The notes below the pieces were generated by a model. The model ran no database searches, was not told the origin of the DNA, and was given only the letters and a program-made list of their open reading frames with translations. From Liolophura sinensis (Eukaryota; Mollusca; Polyplacophora; Chitonida; Chitonidae), in contig NC_088306.1 in assembly GCF_032854445.1 (NCBI RefSeq), positions 5,390,373-5,454,372 on the forward strand: a DNA stretch of 64,000 nt, in the 5' to 3' direction. The position numbers and the translations under genes were made by a program. Shown here one piece after another: positions 56,801-62,400 of the stretch. Within the stretch, counting starts at the first letter, position 1; every line of letters begins with the position of its first letter.

Positions 56801-59434
56801 ACCGATTTGTAAGGTACAGTAAATGATTAGAATGATGGCTGATTAGTTGGGTACAGTAAATGGTTAGAATGATGGCTGATTTGTTACGTACAGTAAACGG
56901 TTAGAATGATGACCGATTTGATGGGTACAATAAAGGGTTAGAATGATGGCCGATTTGTTAGGTACAGTAAATGGTTAGAAAGATGGCCGATTTGTTAGGT
57001 ACAGTAAATGGTTAGAATGATGATCGATTTGTAAGGTAGAGTGAATGGTTAGAATGATGGCGGATTTGTTAGGTACAGTAAATAGGTTAGAATGATGACC
57101 GTTTTGTTAGGTACAGTAAAGGGTTAGAATGATGGCCGGTTTGTTAGGAACAGTAAATGGTTAGAATGATGGCTGATTTGTTAGGAACGGTAAATGGTTA
57201 GAATGATGGCCAATTTGCTAGGTACAGTAAATGGTTGGAATGATGGCCGATTTGTTGGCTACAGTAAATGGTTAGAATGATGGCCAATTTGTTAGGTACA
57301 GTAAATGGTTAGAATGATGATCGATTTGTAAGGTACAGTAAATGGTTAGAATGATGGCCGATTTGTTAGATACAGCAAATGGGTAGAAATATGGCCGATT
57401 TGTAAGGTACAGTAAATGGTTAGAATGATGGCTGATTTGTGAGGTACAGTAAACAGTTAGAATGATGATTGATTTGTAAGGTACAGTAAATGGTTAGAAT
57501 GATGGCTGATTTGTTAGGTACAGTAAACGGTCTGAAACCCATTTACTGAAATTTGGCCGATTTGTTAGGTACAGTAAATAGTTGGAATGATGGCCGATTT
57601 GTAAGGTACAGTAAATGGTGAGAATGATGGCTGATTTGTTAGGTACAGTAAATGGTTGGAATGATGGCCGATTTGCTAGGTACAGTAAATGGTTAGAATG
57701 ATGGCTGATTTGTTAGGTACAGTAAACGGTTAGAATGATGGCCAATTTGTTAGGTACAGTAAATGGTTAGAATGAGGATCGATTTGTGAGGTACAGTAAA
57801 TATTTAGAATGATGGCCAATTTGTTTGTGGAATGATGGCCGATCTAATCCCTTTTCCTCCACCTATAAACCCGACTTCCGCCTTATGAGTGAGCAATTCT
57901 TAAAAGTGGGATTAAACAACCAGTAAACACATTTAACAAATAAGGTAAATCAAAAATGTGATATTTTTTCTGATTAAAGGATATATATATATTTCGGCCA
58001 TTCTCAGAACCGAATCTGTTATATGTATAATCTTCTCCGAGAACAAATTTCATGTTTTAAACAATTTTGTTGCCATTTATGATCTACATTTAGAAGAGGA
58101 ATTATGTATTTAAACTAATTATTTGCACCTTCAGAGTTAAATCACAGACCATCTCAAAACAGTTTGCCGACCTTTTTTTTCGTTAGAGATGTTTCATTGT
58201 ATTGAAATGCAAACATGGTACCTGAATTCTCCATGGCAAATTACAGATCGAGTTTGGGTTTCAGACCATTTCATCTATTTCTGACAAAATTCCAGCCATT
58301 TTTGTCCACTTTTGGCCCTACATAATGTTTGGAATATTTCTTTAGAATTAGAATGAATAGAAGCATTCACATTGCTTGACCATGGCAGGTTATCAAATTT
58401 CAAAGTTTATACATTTTCAACAAAATTATGATGTTTTTTTATCCACTTTTTGGTCTTAAACTGTTTTCTGGATTTTTGTCGGAACGATGTCTGTTAAAAT
58501 GAAATTAGGTATGTGGCTTCACCATGACACGTTTTCTTCACTTCTGTGTTTTCTTGGTACATGGCTTCACCGTGACACATTTTCTTCACTTCTGAGTTTT
58601 CTTGGTACAAAGCTTTACCATGACACGTTTTCTTCACTTCTGTGTTTTCTTGGTACATGGCTTCACCGTGACACATTTTCTTCACTTCTGAGTTTTCTTG
58701 GTACAAAGCTTTACCATGACACGTTTTCTTCACTTCTGTGTTTTCTTGGTACATGGCTTCACCATGACACGTTTTCTTCACTTCTGAGTTTTCTTGGTAC
58801 AAAGCTTTACCATGACACGTTTTCTTCACTTCTGTGTTTTCTTGGTACATGGCTTCACCATGACACGTTTTCTTCACTTCTGAGTTTTCTTGGTACAAAG
58901 CTTTACCATGACACGTTTTCTTCACTTCTGAGTTTTCTTGGTACAAAGCTTTACCATGACACGTTTTCTTCACTTCTGTGTTTTCTTGGTACACAGCTTT
59001 ACCATGACACGTTTTCTTCACTTCTGTGTTTTCTTGGTACACAGCTTTACCATGACACGTTTTCTTCACTTCTGTGTTTTCTTGGTACACAGCTTTACCA
59101 TGACACGTTTTCTTCACTTTCTGCGTTTTCTTGGTACACAGCTTTACCATGACGCGTTTTCTTCACTTCTGCATTGTCTTGTGTTCATAACTTCACCATT
59201 ACATGTTCTTCACTTCTGTGTTTTTCGTGGTAGATGGCTTTACCAGGACAGTTTTTTTCACTTCTATATTTTCTTTGGTAGATAGCTTCACCTTGACAGG
59301 TTTTCTTCACTCCTGCATTTTCCTCAATACATGGCTTCACCATTACAGATTTTCTTCACTTCTGTTTTTTTTCTTTTCTCTGCAGGTGGTATGACGCCGA
59401 GATCAGCTGGAACGGAACAACACCCTTTTATTGA
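32750..59434 (+). CDS. MINDY4B: MINDY4B-type protein, predicted inactive deubiquitinase, 14 exons
   Basis: Exons 32750-32895, 34285-34567, 36991-37078, 38981-39084, 44186-44305, 47039-47130, 48676-48841, 50511-50576, 51115-51179, 52218-52377, 53041-53127, 54486-54666, 55862-55958 and 59386-59434 all have GT-AG borders and join in phase to 567 residues. The N-terminal 140 are polar and probably disordered. The rest follows the MINDY4/FAM188B fold: GGEPIS...LR, FPYGLV, GIVLAIQGHILQHLLF, MWWRAG, GFLYL, GSMLKTPRCPIW, GILFSTNPEL...WRVE...LYYYTG, LESCILTKWYDAEISWNG. MINDY enzymes trim K48-linked ubiquitin chains with a Gln, Cys and His. Here the Cys of GGPCG is Arg252 (GGGRG), the His of SHFSILFS is Met479 (MMGILFS), and the upstream Gln is Thr or Pro, as expected for MINDY4B, annotated inactive in human. 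The start is uncertain: the frame is open back to the acceptor at 32615. Introns hold many arrays. Confidence 0.88.
34068..34150 (+). mobile_element. SINE family A fragment, plus
   Basis: GGTGGTTGTGGGTTTCCCCGG, GCTCTGCCCGGTTTCTTCCC and ATGCTGGCTGCCG. Only the middle of the element remains. Confidence 0.7.
34285..34567 (+). CDS. MINDY4B: MINDY4B exon 2
   Basis: Acceptor ATTATGGCAG at 34275-34284, chosen because it accepts phase 2 from exon 1. An alternative would be an unspliced start at ATG 34265. It encodes a Ser/Pro/Asp-rich stretch, then LVFTERQLSRLATFLDDSL. Donor AAG|GTAAGA. Confidence 0.75.
34668..34875. mobile_element. MITE family M1
   Basis: CTAATTCCTCAAGCTTTTCACATATG at the left and CATGCAAAATGTTGAAGAATTA at the right are inverted repeats. 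The interior is shared with the copies at 8361 and 49643. It lies in MINDY4B intron 2. Confidence 0.75.
34935..35110. repeat. 27-bp minisatellite
   Basis: About six units of CTCATGATTTGACACCTAGAA plus TTGTTT. The TTTGACA-CTAG core is also the core of the larger array at 35690, so the two probably share an origin. Confidence 0.85.
35160..35345. repeat. Dispersed repeat family D
   Basis: AATTCTGCTTAAGCCATGGTG, TTAGAATAAAACCCTACC and GGTAAATTAACAAGAGGC recur in diverged form at 62990-63170. No coding capacity. Confidence 0.6.
35473..35592 (-). mobile_element. SINE family A fragment, minus
   Basis: GATTTATTTATCTGATTGGTG, ACACCATACTCCCAATATTTC, GAGGCCAGCATTATGATGGG and GGGCAGAGCCCTGGGGC. Only the tail half is present. 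It is inserted between the two parts of the TTTGACA-type arrays. Confidence 0.8.
35690..36815. repeat. ~28-31-bp minisatellite in MINDY4B intron 2
   Basis: About 38 units of the type TATACTCAGGATTTGACATC plus TAGGCTGCTTA. Blocks of several variant units recur together, for example the CAGGAATTGACACCTAGAC ... CTTACCGTATATACTCAG block at about 36200-36300 and again at 36430-36540, so segments of the array have been copied as groups. Confidence 0.9.
36991..37078 (+). CDS. MINDY4B: MINDY4B exon 3
   Basis: Acceptor GTATTTGTAG, donor CTGG|GTAACT, phase 1 out. It encodes ILETDPRRPSTDKVKSFY...WPEPTVRL. It directly follows the ~30-bp array that ends about 170 bp upstream. Confidence 0.85.
37548..37818 (+). 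mobile_element. SINE family A, full length, plus
   Basis: The best copy in the window. A-box TGGCTCAGTTGG at 37557-37568, B-box-like GTGAGTTCAAGTTC at 37623-37636, the conserved central and 3' body, and an (AAAT)n tail to 37818. The head has the look of a tRNA. It lies in MINDY4B intron 3. Confidence 0.92.
37955..38355. repeat. 66-bp tandem repeat, about 6 copies
   Basis: TAGTTTTCACCAGAGTTT recurs at 37961, 38027 and 38093, then every 66 bp. Since 66 is a multiple of 3 the plus frame stays open, but it repeats one 22-residue hydrophobic segment and shows no splice context in frame with MINDY4B. Confidence 0.93.
38630..38838 (+). mobile_element. SINE family A, plus, 5'-truncated
   Basis: GGATCCTCTCACCAATGCGATC, GTTCAAGTCCAGCTCATGC, GTCTGCTAGCAACCTGG, CTGCCCAGTTTCCTTCCACC and TTGAAATAAATGAATAG. 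Diverged copy in MINDY4B intron 3. Confidence 0.85.
38981..39084 (+). CDS. MINDY4B: MINDY4B exon 4
   Basis: Acceptor TTTCATTATAG, donor AAG|GTATGA. Encodes NTMAPYSRTLPPRRSSSKTK and then GGEPISVDTAK, the segment that opens the MINDY4 catalytic-domain homology. Confidence 0.88.
39280..39600. repeat. Dispersed repeat family B, inverted
   Basis: Reads GGGATCAAACCCAGGTTGTGTC, GCCTCGCTTGGCACTTAGTACTGAGAGG and TGATAAATTGTTAAGTATGACGTTAGATG, the reverse complement of the arrangement at 28150-28445. It lies in MINDY4B intron 4. Confidence 0.65.
39900..40281. mobile_element. MITE family M3
   Basis: Left end CTCCTTATAGAGCATGCGCT...TTACACCACTGCCACC is inverted at the right end as GGCAGTGATGTAAAG...CATGCACTGCAAGGAG, giving imperfect terminal repeats of about 50 bp. 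The interior matches 8601-8915 and 47648-48049. No coding capacity. Confidence 0.75.
40620..42085. repeat. 44-bp array with 128-bp higher-order units
   Basis: The monomer, about 44-46 bp, reads ACCACTTCATGAGTAGGCTGA then TTCACATGATAATGTTTGTGA. On the left the monomers vary. From about 41520 a 128-bp composite unit appears that includes GAGCTTAGATGTAAATTAGAG, spaced 41611, 41739, 41867 and then 42039 (128 plus 44). That last spacing shows gain of a single monomer inside a composite unit. Confidence 0.92.
42180..42375 (+). mobile_element. SINE family A, plus, 5'-truncated
   Basis: GTCCAGCTCATCCTGGCTTCC, GTCTGTCACCAACCTGCGG, CTCTGCCCGGTCTCCACCC and AATAAATAAATAAATAAATT. It lies in MINDY4B intron 4. 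Confidence 0.9.
42855..43120 (+). mobile_element. SINE family A, full length, plus
   Basis: Head GGCCTCCATGGCTCAGTTGG with A-box at 42865-42876, B-box-like GTGAGCTCAAGTCC, full body and a short AAATAAAATAAA tail. Close in sequence to the copy at 37548. Confidence 0.92.
43380..44120. other. CpG-rich block in MINDY4B intron 4
   Basis: This block holds more CpG than the surrounding A/T-rich intron (CCCCGTCCGGTACTTCGC, GCGAACGCGAACAC, GACTCGATACGAGAGCGTCG), a TGACGTCA octamer at 43603-43610, and a TATATTTATATGAGC-like TATA motif when read on the minus strand. It may be a solo LTR or other recent insertion, or an internal promoter. No terminal repeats could be defined. The short open frames resemble no family. 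Confidence 0.35.
44186..44305 (+). CDS. MINDY4B: MINDY4B exon 5
   Basis: Acceptor GTTTCATCAG, donor AAG|GTAAGC, 40 codons. Encodes ELRMSISGSCIHSLSLDW and PFPYGLVTPK, the position before the (lost) nucleophile. Confidence 0.9.
44655..44780. repeat. MITE-like dispersed element
   Basis: CCGGTTGTGCCAAAGGGTGTTAGCG and TTAACGTTAACTAGGAGTTAAATCGG form an A/T-rich, partly palindromic segment of the type seen in many invertebrate MITEs. Only one copy is visible here. Confidence 0.35.
44818..45530 (-). pseudogene. Non-LTR retrotransposon endonuclease fragment
   Basis: On the minus strand, 45525-45181 encodes WNARSLSKHF, GFSECWLN (the SE-WL motif), GGGIAPYV and, after a frameshift near 45190, a VVYRSPS-type strand. 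Then 45092-44895 encodes MGDFKTDLL and ITKPTRV, SATLIDNIFTN. These are successive motifs of an apurinic-type LINE endonuclease (CR1/L2/Jockey-like). There is a frameshift and an in-frame stop, no reverse transcriptase, and an A-rich run (plus-strand T run at 44818-44830) at the 3' end, so the copy is a truncated relic. It lies in MINDY4B intron 5. Confidence 0.8.
46110..46960. repeat. 30-bp minisatellite in MINDY4B intron 5
   Basis: About 28 units of TATTTGTCCATCTGTGGCTTGT plus ACATCTGC. The 30-bp period keeps three plus frames and one minus frame open for 200-300 codons. The array ends about 75 bp before the acceptor of exon 6. Towards the right the variant GTCCAGTTGTGGTTG replaces GTCCATCTGTGGCTTG. 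Confidence 0.93.
47039..47130 (+). CDS. MINDY4B: MINDY4B exon 6, substituted active-site Cys
   Basis: Acceptor TTGTTTTCCAG, donor CTCAG|GTAAAT, phase 2 out. Begins IGGGRGIVLAIQGHILQH. In active MINDY4 the equivalent is GGPCGVLA-VQ, so CGT (Arg252) at 47051-47053 replaces the catalytic Cys codon. Confidence 0.92.
47369..47605 (-). mobile_element. SINE family A, minus, nested or duplicated tail
   Basis: TTTATTTATTTATTTGATTGGTG at 47369 starts one copy that breaks off after about 55 bp. A second, better copy starts near 47450 (TTTACGCCGTACTCAAGAATATTTC, GACGGCCAGCATTATGGTGG, CATCCGCAGGTTGC). One inserted in or beside the other. MINDY4B intron 6. Confidence 0.85.
47648..48049. mobile_element. 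MITE family M3
   Basis: Left CTTATAGTAAAATGCATGTGCTGTGCTC...TTTACATCATTGCC and right GGCATTGATGTAAAG...GCACATGCGCTGTGAGGAG are inverted repeats. The interior is shared with 39900-40281. MINDY4B intron 6. Confidence 0.75.
48676..48841 (+). CDS. MINDY4B: MINDY4B exon 7
   Basis: Acceptor TTTTTTTCTCACAG after a very long T tract, donor AAAG|GTAGGC. Encodes VAVKAVCDMWWRAGCG and TGYREDGITEK, matching the AIADILWRAG and KY-ADGV-E stretches of MINDY4. Confidence 0.9.
49643..49853. mobile_element. MITE family M1
   Basis: The best copy: CTCATTCCTCAACCTTTTCGCACATG at the left, AGATGCGAAAAGGTTGAAGA at the right. MINDY4B intron 7. Confidence 0.8.
50511..50576 (+). CDS. MINDY4B: MINDY4B exon 8
   Basis: A 22-codon exon, LHLFKFNNYDDLESFVKRYF. 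Acceptor TATTTTCCAG, donor TAT|GTAAGT. It corresponds to the L-CYEDL--FL segment of MINDY4. Confidence 0.88.
50728..50830 (+). mobile_element. SINE family A, head only, plus
   Basis: ACCTCCATGGCTTAGTGGTCAGTGTGC, CACAATAACCCAGCAA and GTGAGTTCAAGTCC, then unrelated sequence. A tRNA-like head without the body. MINDY4B intron 8. Confidence 0.75.
51115..51179 (+). CDS. MINDY4B: MINDY4B exon 9
   Basis: FEGDQGCLLFLYSLVLSRGF. Acceptor TTCTTCTCAG, donor CCCAG|GTGGGT, phase 2 out. A near-copy of the acceptor and first bases lies 61 bp upstream and leads to a stop if used. Confidence 0.88.
51757..52036. repeat. 30-bp minisatellite with 60-bp alternation
   Basis: Units of CTCACACTGAGGTATACACC plus TCATCTATAC. 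Two variants (CCTCACACTG and CCTCGCACTG) alternate, giving a 60-bp higher-order period. MINDY4B intron 9. Confidence 0.93.
52218..52377 (+). CDS. MINDY4B: MINDY4B exon 10
   Basis: IADDQGTSSGGCQKLLTD...LINLMLTGRAVQYLHNGV. Acceptor TTTGTTTTCAG, donor GTG|GTAAGA. LINLMLTGRAV matches ELVNLLLTGKAV of MINDY4. It follows the 30-bp array at 51757-52036. Confidence 0.92.
52434..52640 (+). mobile_element. SINE family A, plus, 5'-truncated
   Basis: ACCAATGCAGTCGCTGTGAGTTC, CCGGCTGTATGTGGGAAGG, CTCTGCCCGGTTTCCACCC, TTCTTGAGTACGGCGTACC and a poly(A) run rather than (AAAT)n. MINDY4B intron 10. Confidence 0.9.
53041..53127 (+). CDS. MINDY4B: MINDY4B exon 11, first unit of a donor-bearing repeat
   Basis: PKPLKGVEERCSVGFLYLDK...TRTQ. 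Acceptor TATTTTCCAG, donor CAG|GTTTGT after 53127. Family alignment (GFLSL..., then VG-FLKTPR-PIW) supports use of this first donor. Five more copies of the same donor follow in phase at 53217, 53310, 53400, 53490 and 53583. Confidence 0.85.
53066..53640 (+). repeat. 90/93-bp array made of exon 11 end, splice donor and intron start
   Basis: GTTCTTGTATCT recurs at 53082, 53172, 53265, 53355, 53445 and 53538 (spacing 90, 93, 90, 90, 93). Each unit holds coding sequence for FLYLDK...TQ, then CAG|GTTTGTTCTCTCTGT. All units are in the MINDY4B frame and the frame stays open to about 53671. The first unit is the real exon end. Confidence 0.95.
53880..54215. repeat. Dispersed repeat family B, inverted, with CTCA microsatellite
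   Basis: CCTCGCTTGGCGTTCAGCATG, GTGCATTACTTGCCTTCAGTAAGG and CATATGACTGAAAAATTGTTAAGTACGATGTTAAACC match the inverted form at 39280. It ends in a short CTCACTCG-type repeat (about 54186-54210). Confidence 0.65.
54225..54452 (+). mobile_element. SINE family A, plus, with internal deletion
   Basis: Head ACCTCCATGGCCTGGTGGTTAGCG, GCGCAATGACCCATGGG, then a shortened body (CTGGCTTCCTCTCAGGTC, CCCAGTTCCTCCCACC) and an AAATAAATAAATAAAT tail about 30 bp before the exon 12 acceptor. Confidence 0.85.
54486..54666 (+). CDS. MINDY4B: MINDY4B exon 12, substituted active-site His
   Basis: VGSMLKTPRCPIWLTQV then NGMMGILFSTNPELVSHW and FFLYYYTGQPNQ. Acceptor ATTTTCAG, donor ATAG|GTCAGT, phase 1 out. The active enzyme has SHFSILFS here; Met479 occupies the His position. 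Confidence 0.93.
55025..55172 (+). mobile_element. SINE family A, 3' half, plus
   Basis: GGAAGGTCTGTCAGCAACC, CCCACGGGCTCTGCCCGG, ATAATGCTGGCCGCCGTC and AACACCAATAAAAAGTAAAATAAA. MINDY4B intron 12. Confidence 0.88.
55490..55830. repeat. 30-bp minisatellite in MINDY4B intron 12
   Basis: About 11 units of CTTACGCATTCCTGTAAACA plus C.TACATGTA. It ends about 30 bp before the exon 13 acceptor. Confidence 0.9.
55862..55958 (+). CDS. MINDY4B: MINDY4B exon 13
   Basis: TRFNRRGRIKTALARRDAED and PALESCILTK. Acceptor TCTCTTTGCAG, donor ACAAA|GTAAGT, phase 2 out. The 37-bp array begins about 25 bp after the donor. Confidence 0.9.
55985..57835. repeat. 37-bp minisatellite, about 50 copies, MINDY4B intron 13
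   Basis: Units of GGTTAGAATGATGGCCGATT plus TGTTAGGTACAGTAAAT, nearly all 36-38 bp. This is the longest array in the window. It begins about 25 bp after the exon 13 donor. Confidence 0.95.
57836..58500 (+). other. MINDY4B intron 13, between arrays
   Basis: A/T-rich, no gene and no recognised repeat. Confidence 0.4.
58505..59375. repeat. 48-bp minisatellite ending at exon 14 acceptor
   Basis: About 18 units of CACTTCTG.GTTTTCTTGGTAC plus the alternating ATGGCTTCACC or AAAGCTTTACC and ATGACACGTTTTCTT. The period keeps frames open on both strands. Units degrade to the right and run into the pyrimidine tract of the exon 14 acceptor. Confidence 0.94.
59386..59434 (+). CDS. MINDY4B: MINDY4B exon 14 and stop
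   Basis: WYDAEISWNGTTPFY and TGA at 59432-59434, matching the K-W---NWNGSDP C-terminus of MINDY4. Acceptor TTTTCTCTGCAG, whose pyrimidine tract is continuous with the degenerate end of the 48-bp array. Confidence 0.93.
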
Positions 59435-59627
59435 GTGAACCAGTTTGGGTTGACTTGTAGACCTAAAATGGAGCTTCCCATGACAAATACAAGCGTACAC
59501 ATTCGCGTTGCATAGTAGCAGTGTTATTTTAAACCAGCAGTTCAGTAAAAAACCATCACGTGGAAACAGTATTACAGCAACATTACATGTAGAGACATTA
59601 ATATTAATAATACGATATCATACCTGG
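59435..59627 (+). other. MINDY4B 3' UTR region
   Basis: Non-coding sequence after the stop. The first clear AATAAA downstream is near 60351-60356, so the 3' UTR may include the SINE fragment at 59628. This is inference. Confidence 0.35.
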
Positions 59628-59742
59628 TAAAATCTGCCAGCTACCTGCGATGGTCGTAGATTTCTTCCGGGCTCTACCCCCGTTCTATACCTGAAATTAT
59701 ATTCTTGAGTACAGCGTAAAGTTCCAATCAAATGGGTAAATA
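59628..59742 (+). mobile_element. SINE family A, diverged 3' half, plus
   Basis: AATCTGCCAGCTACCTGCGATGG, GGGCTCTACCCCCGTTC and TTCTTGAGTACAGCGTAAAG. The CCATAATGCTGG block is deleted. Confidence 0.75.
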
Positions 59743-60384
59743 ATACAGTACAGGTACATACAGTACATGTACGTCTAAGAAACACGTACAGTACATGTAC
59801 GTGATAAAAGCAGATAATTACATAGCTACACTAAATTCTTGTGCGTGATATAGAAACATGATCAGATGATGAACCTAGCAACATCGTTTAAACACAATCC
59901 TGTATATGATGCGGAAATTTGATTAACATGATTAACATAGGGACATTACATACACTGATCAGGAGCTTGAGTATTGTAGCAGATTACTAACGTAGATATG
60001 CGTGTACCAAACCCACAGGTTCAAAACCATGCATACCCTTTTCCCGCAGGCTCTCATAGTGTTTAAATTAAATTTGGGCATGTGTGTTTTTCAGCGTAAC
60101 GGTTTAGTTAATGAAAACTGCACGACTGTATAGACCTGTGTTAGCATATTGTGCGGGAAAAAAACATGGGAAAGCTCTGATGAAATCAGATTTTCTTTGT
60201 TTTTTTCAAAACACAAATAGTAACGTCTTCGAAAATATCAACTTCATCAGTTATGTAGTGTAACAGACTTAAATGGAAATGGCACTTGTGAAAATGTAAC
60301 GAAAATTATCACAGAAAATCCATAGGTGGCCTCCGGACTAATGGTATAAAAATAAAACTTGGCGGCGGCTTTGAGCCTTGATCT
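59743..60384. other. Intergenic, nothing recognised
   Basis: A/T-rich. GTACAGTACATGTACG-type palindromes recur near 59755-59800. No gene seen. Confidence 0.35.
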
Positions 60385-60625
60385 GAAATTTGTTTCATTA
60401 TTCCCAGCTTAGTTTTCTAAAATACAGATTTGTATTTTTTGTTGTACTCGGCCTTGTGGAGTGTGCTGCCCTCAACCTGTCATTGTCGGCGCCTTTGAGT
60501 TCCTCACGTCTAGACCTAAATCTGAGATTTGTTTCATTCTTGCCAGCTTAGTTTCTAAAATACAGATCTGTATTCTGTTGTTGAACTCGGTCATGCGGAA
60601 TGTGCTGCCATCGACAGGTCAAAGC
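60385..60625. repeat. ~139-bp direct duplication
   Basis: GAAATTTGTTTCATTATTCCCAGC...CTAAAATACAGATTTGTATT...GGAGTGTGCTGCC recurs from about 60524 as GAGATTTGTTTCATTCTTGCCAGC...CTAAAATACAGATCTGTATT...GGAATGTGCTGCC. The two copies are clearly diverged. Confidence 0.8.
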
Positions 60626-61748
60626 TGTACGGCGCAAAGACATTTTACTTTTAATCGTACAGCAATCCCGACTTCCCCTTGTTTGTCGTTAATAATAAAG
60701 ACAATACCGTCACAATAAGTCAAATTTACCTGGCGCATCGACAACAGTTAAAACTTCTCTGCCGATCATTTTCGATTCGAGCGGCCGCAACCGATGTCGT
60801 CCCTGAAAAGGTAAACTCCTGGAACATTTTAATTGAAATCAAAAACAATACACAATTAAAATGGCGAATGAATTATTATGTTTTAATAATGGACATAAAG
60901 AACTGTAAGAAACTATTGTGAAAAGAAAACAATCTTAAATTTAGGAAGAACATCGGAGCCCACCCTTGCTTCGTAATGATGTGATTCGTACATTGCGATG
61001 TTCCGGTGATATCCGAATCGATGCTCCGGTTAAAAGAATTAAGAATTACCTTAACATTAGGGGAAAGCTGTAGCATTTTGAGGACAACGCAGCAGACAGG
61101 ACCGCGAATTCCGCTTTAGTGAATGTAACGATTCTACAAGGTTAGTGTGAAAGCTAAGCTTTGAACATGCCCAACTGTTTTCACTGTCGACTGGGCTTGA
61201 ATTCCGTGCAGGTTAACACGGCTTCTCCGAGCGTAATGTACTCTACTGCAGTGTCTCTACTCACACTTTTAAATTTTCAATAAATCGAAGTTACCACCAA
61301 CGATTTGGTCATATGAGTATTGTTACCAGATTAATGGAATTTCATGAAACTTTTTCCATGCCTGTTTCAGCCAGAATTCTCTGGCATAGCCTTTGTGAGA
61401 TATTGGTAAATACAGTATGTTTACATAGGAAGGAGTTCTAAGGAGCGCCTGTAAGTACTTCTACTATCTGTATTAAACACCTATAGTTACGAGGGTATCT
61501 GCCTTGCATGCTCCACGTGTGTATGTATATATGTTGTACATATAAGGTTTTATATGGTTATAATGCTTGTTATACAGTAATTCATGTACATGTGTTTTTT
61601 TATAACTTTATGTTTTATGTGTTTTACTTGTGAAATTTTAACGTAGGCAAAAAATACTGTATTGGGATTACTGCTAACACAGAGACCTTGTACATATACA
61701 GTGAAAACTTCTTGTCTGCAGCATTAAACACCTTGGCAGCTTTTCTTT
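60626..61748. other. Intergenic with a CpG-containing stretch
   Basis: From about 60600 to 60810 the sequence is richer in CpG (TTCGATTCGAGCGGCCGC) and ends at a donor-like GAAAAG|GTAAAC after 60810. It could be a first exon of a gene to the right, but no coding family is recognised. Confidence 0.3.
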
Positions 61749-61976
61749 ACTGGGCCCGTATTTATCAAACATCGTAAGACTTAAGTCAAAAATTCAAACA
61801 CGGCTACACGTAAAATGTTTAGCTGTAGAATGTTTAAAAAATATACACTGATTCCTTACTGCAAAACAATTTACTAACAACAAGTTTTGTTCTTTCCTGT
61901 TCTGGATTTGTCCTTTTTCGGGCTTGCAGTTTAAGACTAAGTTCTTAATTTGGTGAATAAATACTGGCCCTAGGCC
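61749..61976. mobile_element. MITE-like element
   Basis: GGGCCCGTATTTATCAAACATC at the left and GTGAATAAATACTGGCCCTAG at the right form imperfect terminal inverted repeats around a non-coding interior. Two more diverged relatives seem to follow at about 61972-62170 and 62170-62400 (shared TTAAGAC, TTTACTGCA-AGCAAT and CTTTCCTGTTC segments). Confidence 0.55.
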
Positions 61977-62400
61977 CATATGCCTTAAGACAGGTAAAAA
62001 ACTCATATACAGCTACAACTAAATATCCTTTCTCCAGGAAGTTTAAACTTTGCACACTATTTCTTTACTGCAGAGCAATATATACCAATCACAATTACTT
62101 TCCTGTTCAGAGTTAGGGATTTAAACACTTTCGATTTATTACTCAAGTCTGGAGTTGCTTAATTAATACAGCCCTGGCCCTGGAATCAGGAAGCAATATT
62201 AGACTTAAATTAAAATTTCAAATCGCTTTAAAATTGATATTTCTGATATAAAAGGGTCAGAATATTCCTTGATAACGTAAATTCCGGGTAAGTTGTTGAA
62301 CAAAAAACTTCAGTTAAAATTACGAAAAGGAACATAGACGGATTTAATAATTCAAATTTTGTTGTAAGTCTAAAGTTCATTCCGTTATCCCGGAGATAGA

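Noticed and set aside
58487-59152. 221-codon plus and 218-codon minus frames
   Set aside because: The 48-bp intronic array read on both strands; not coding.
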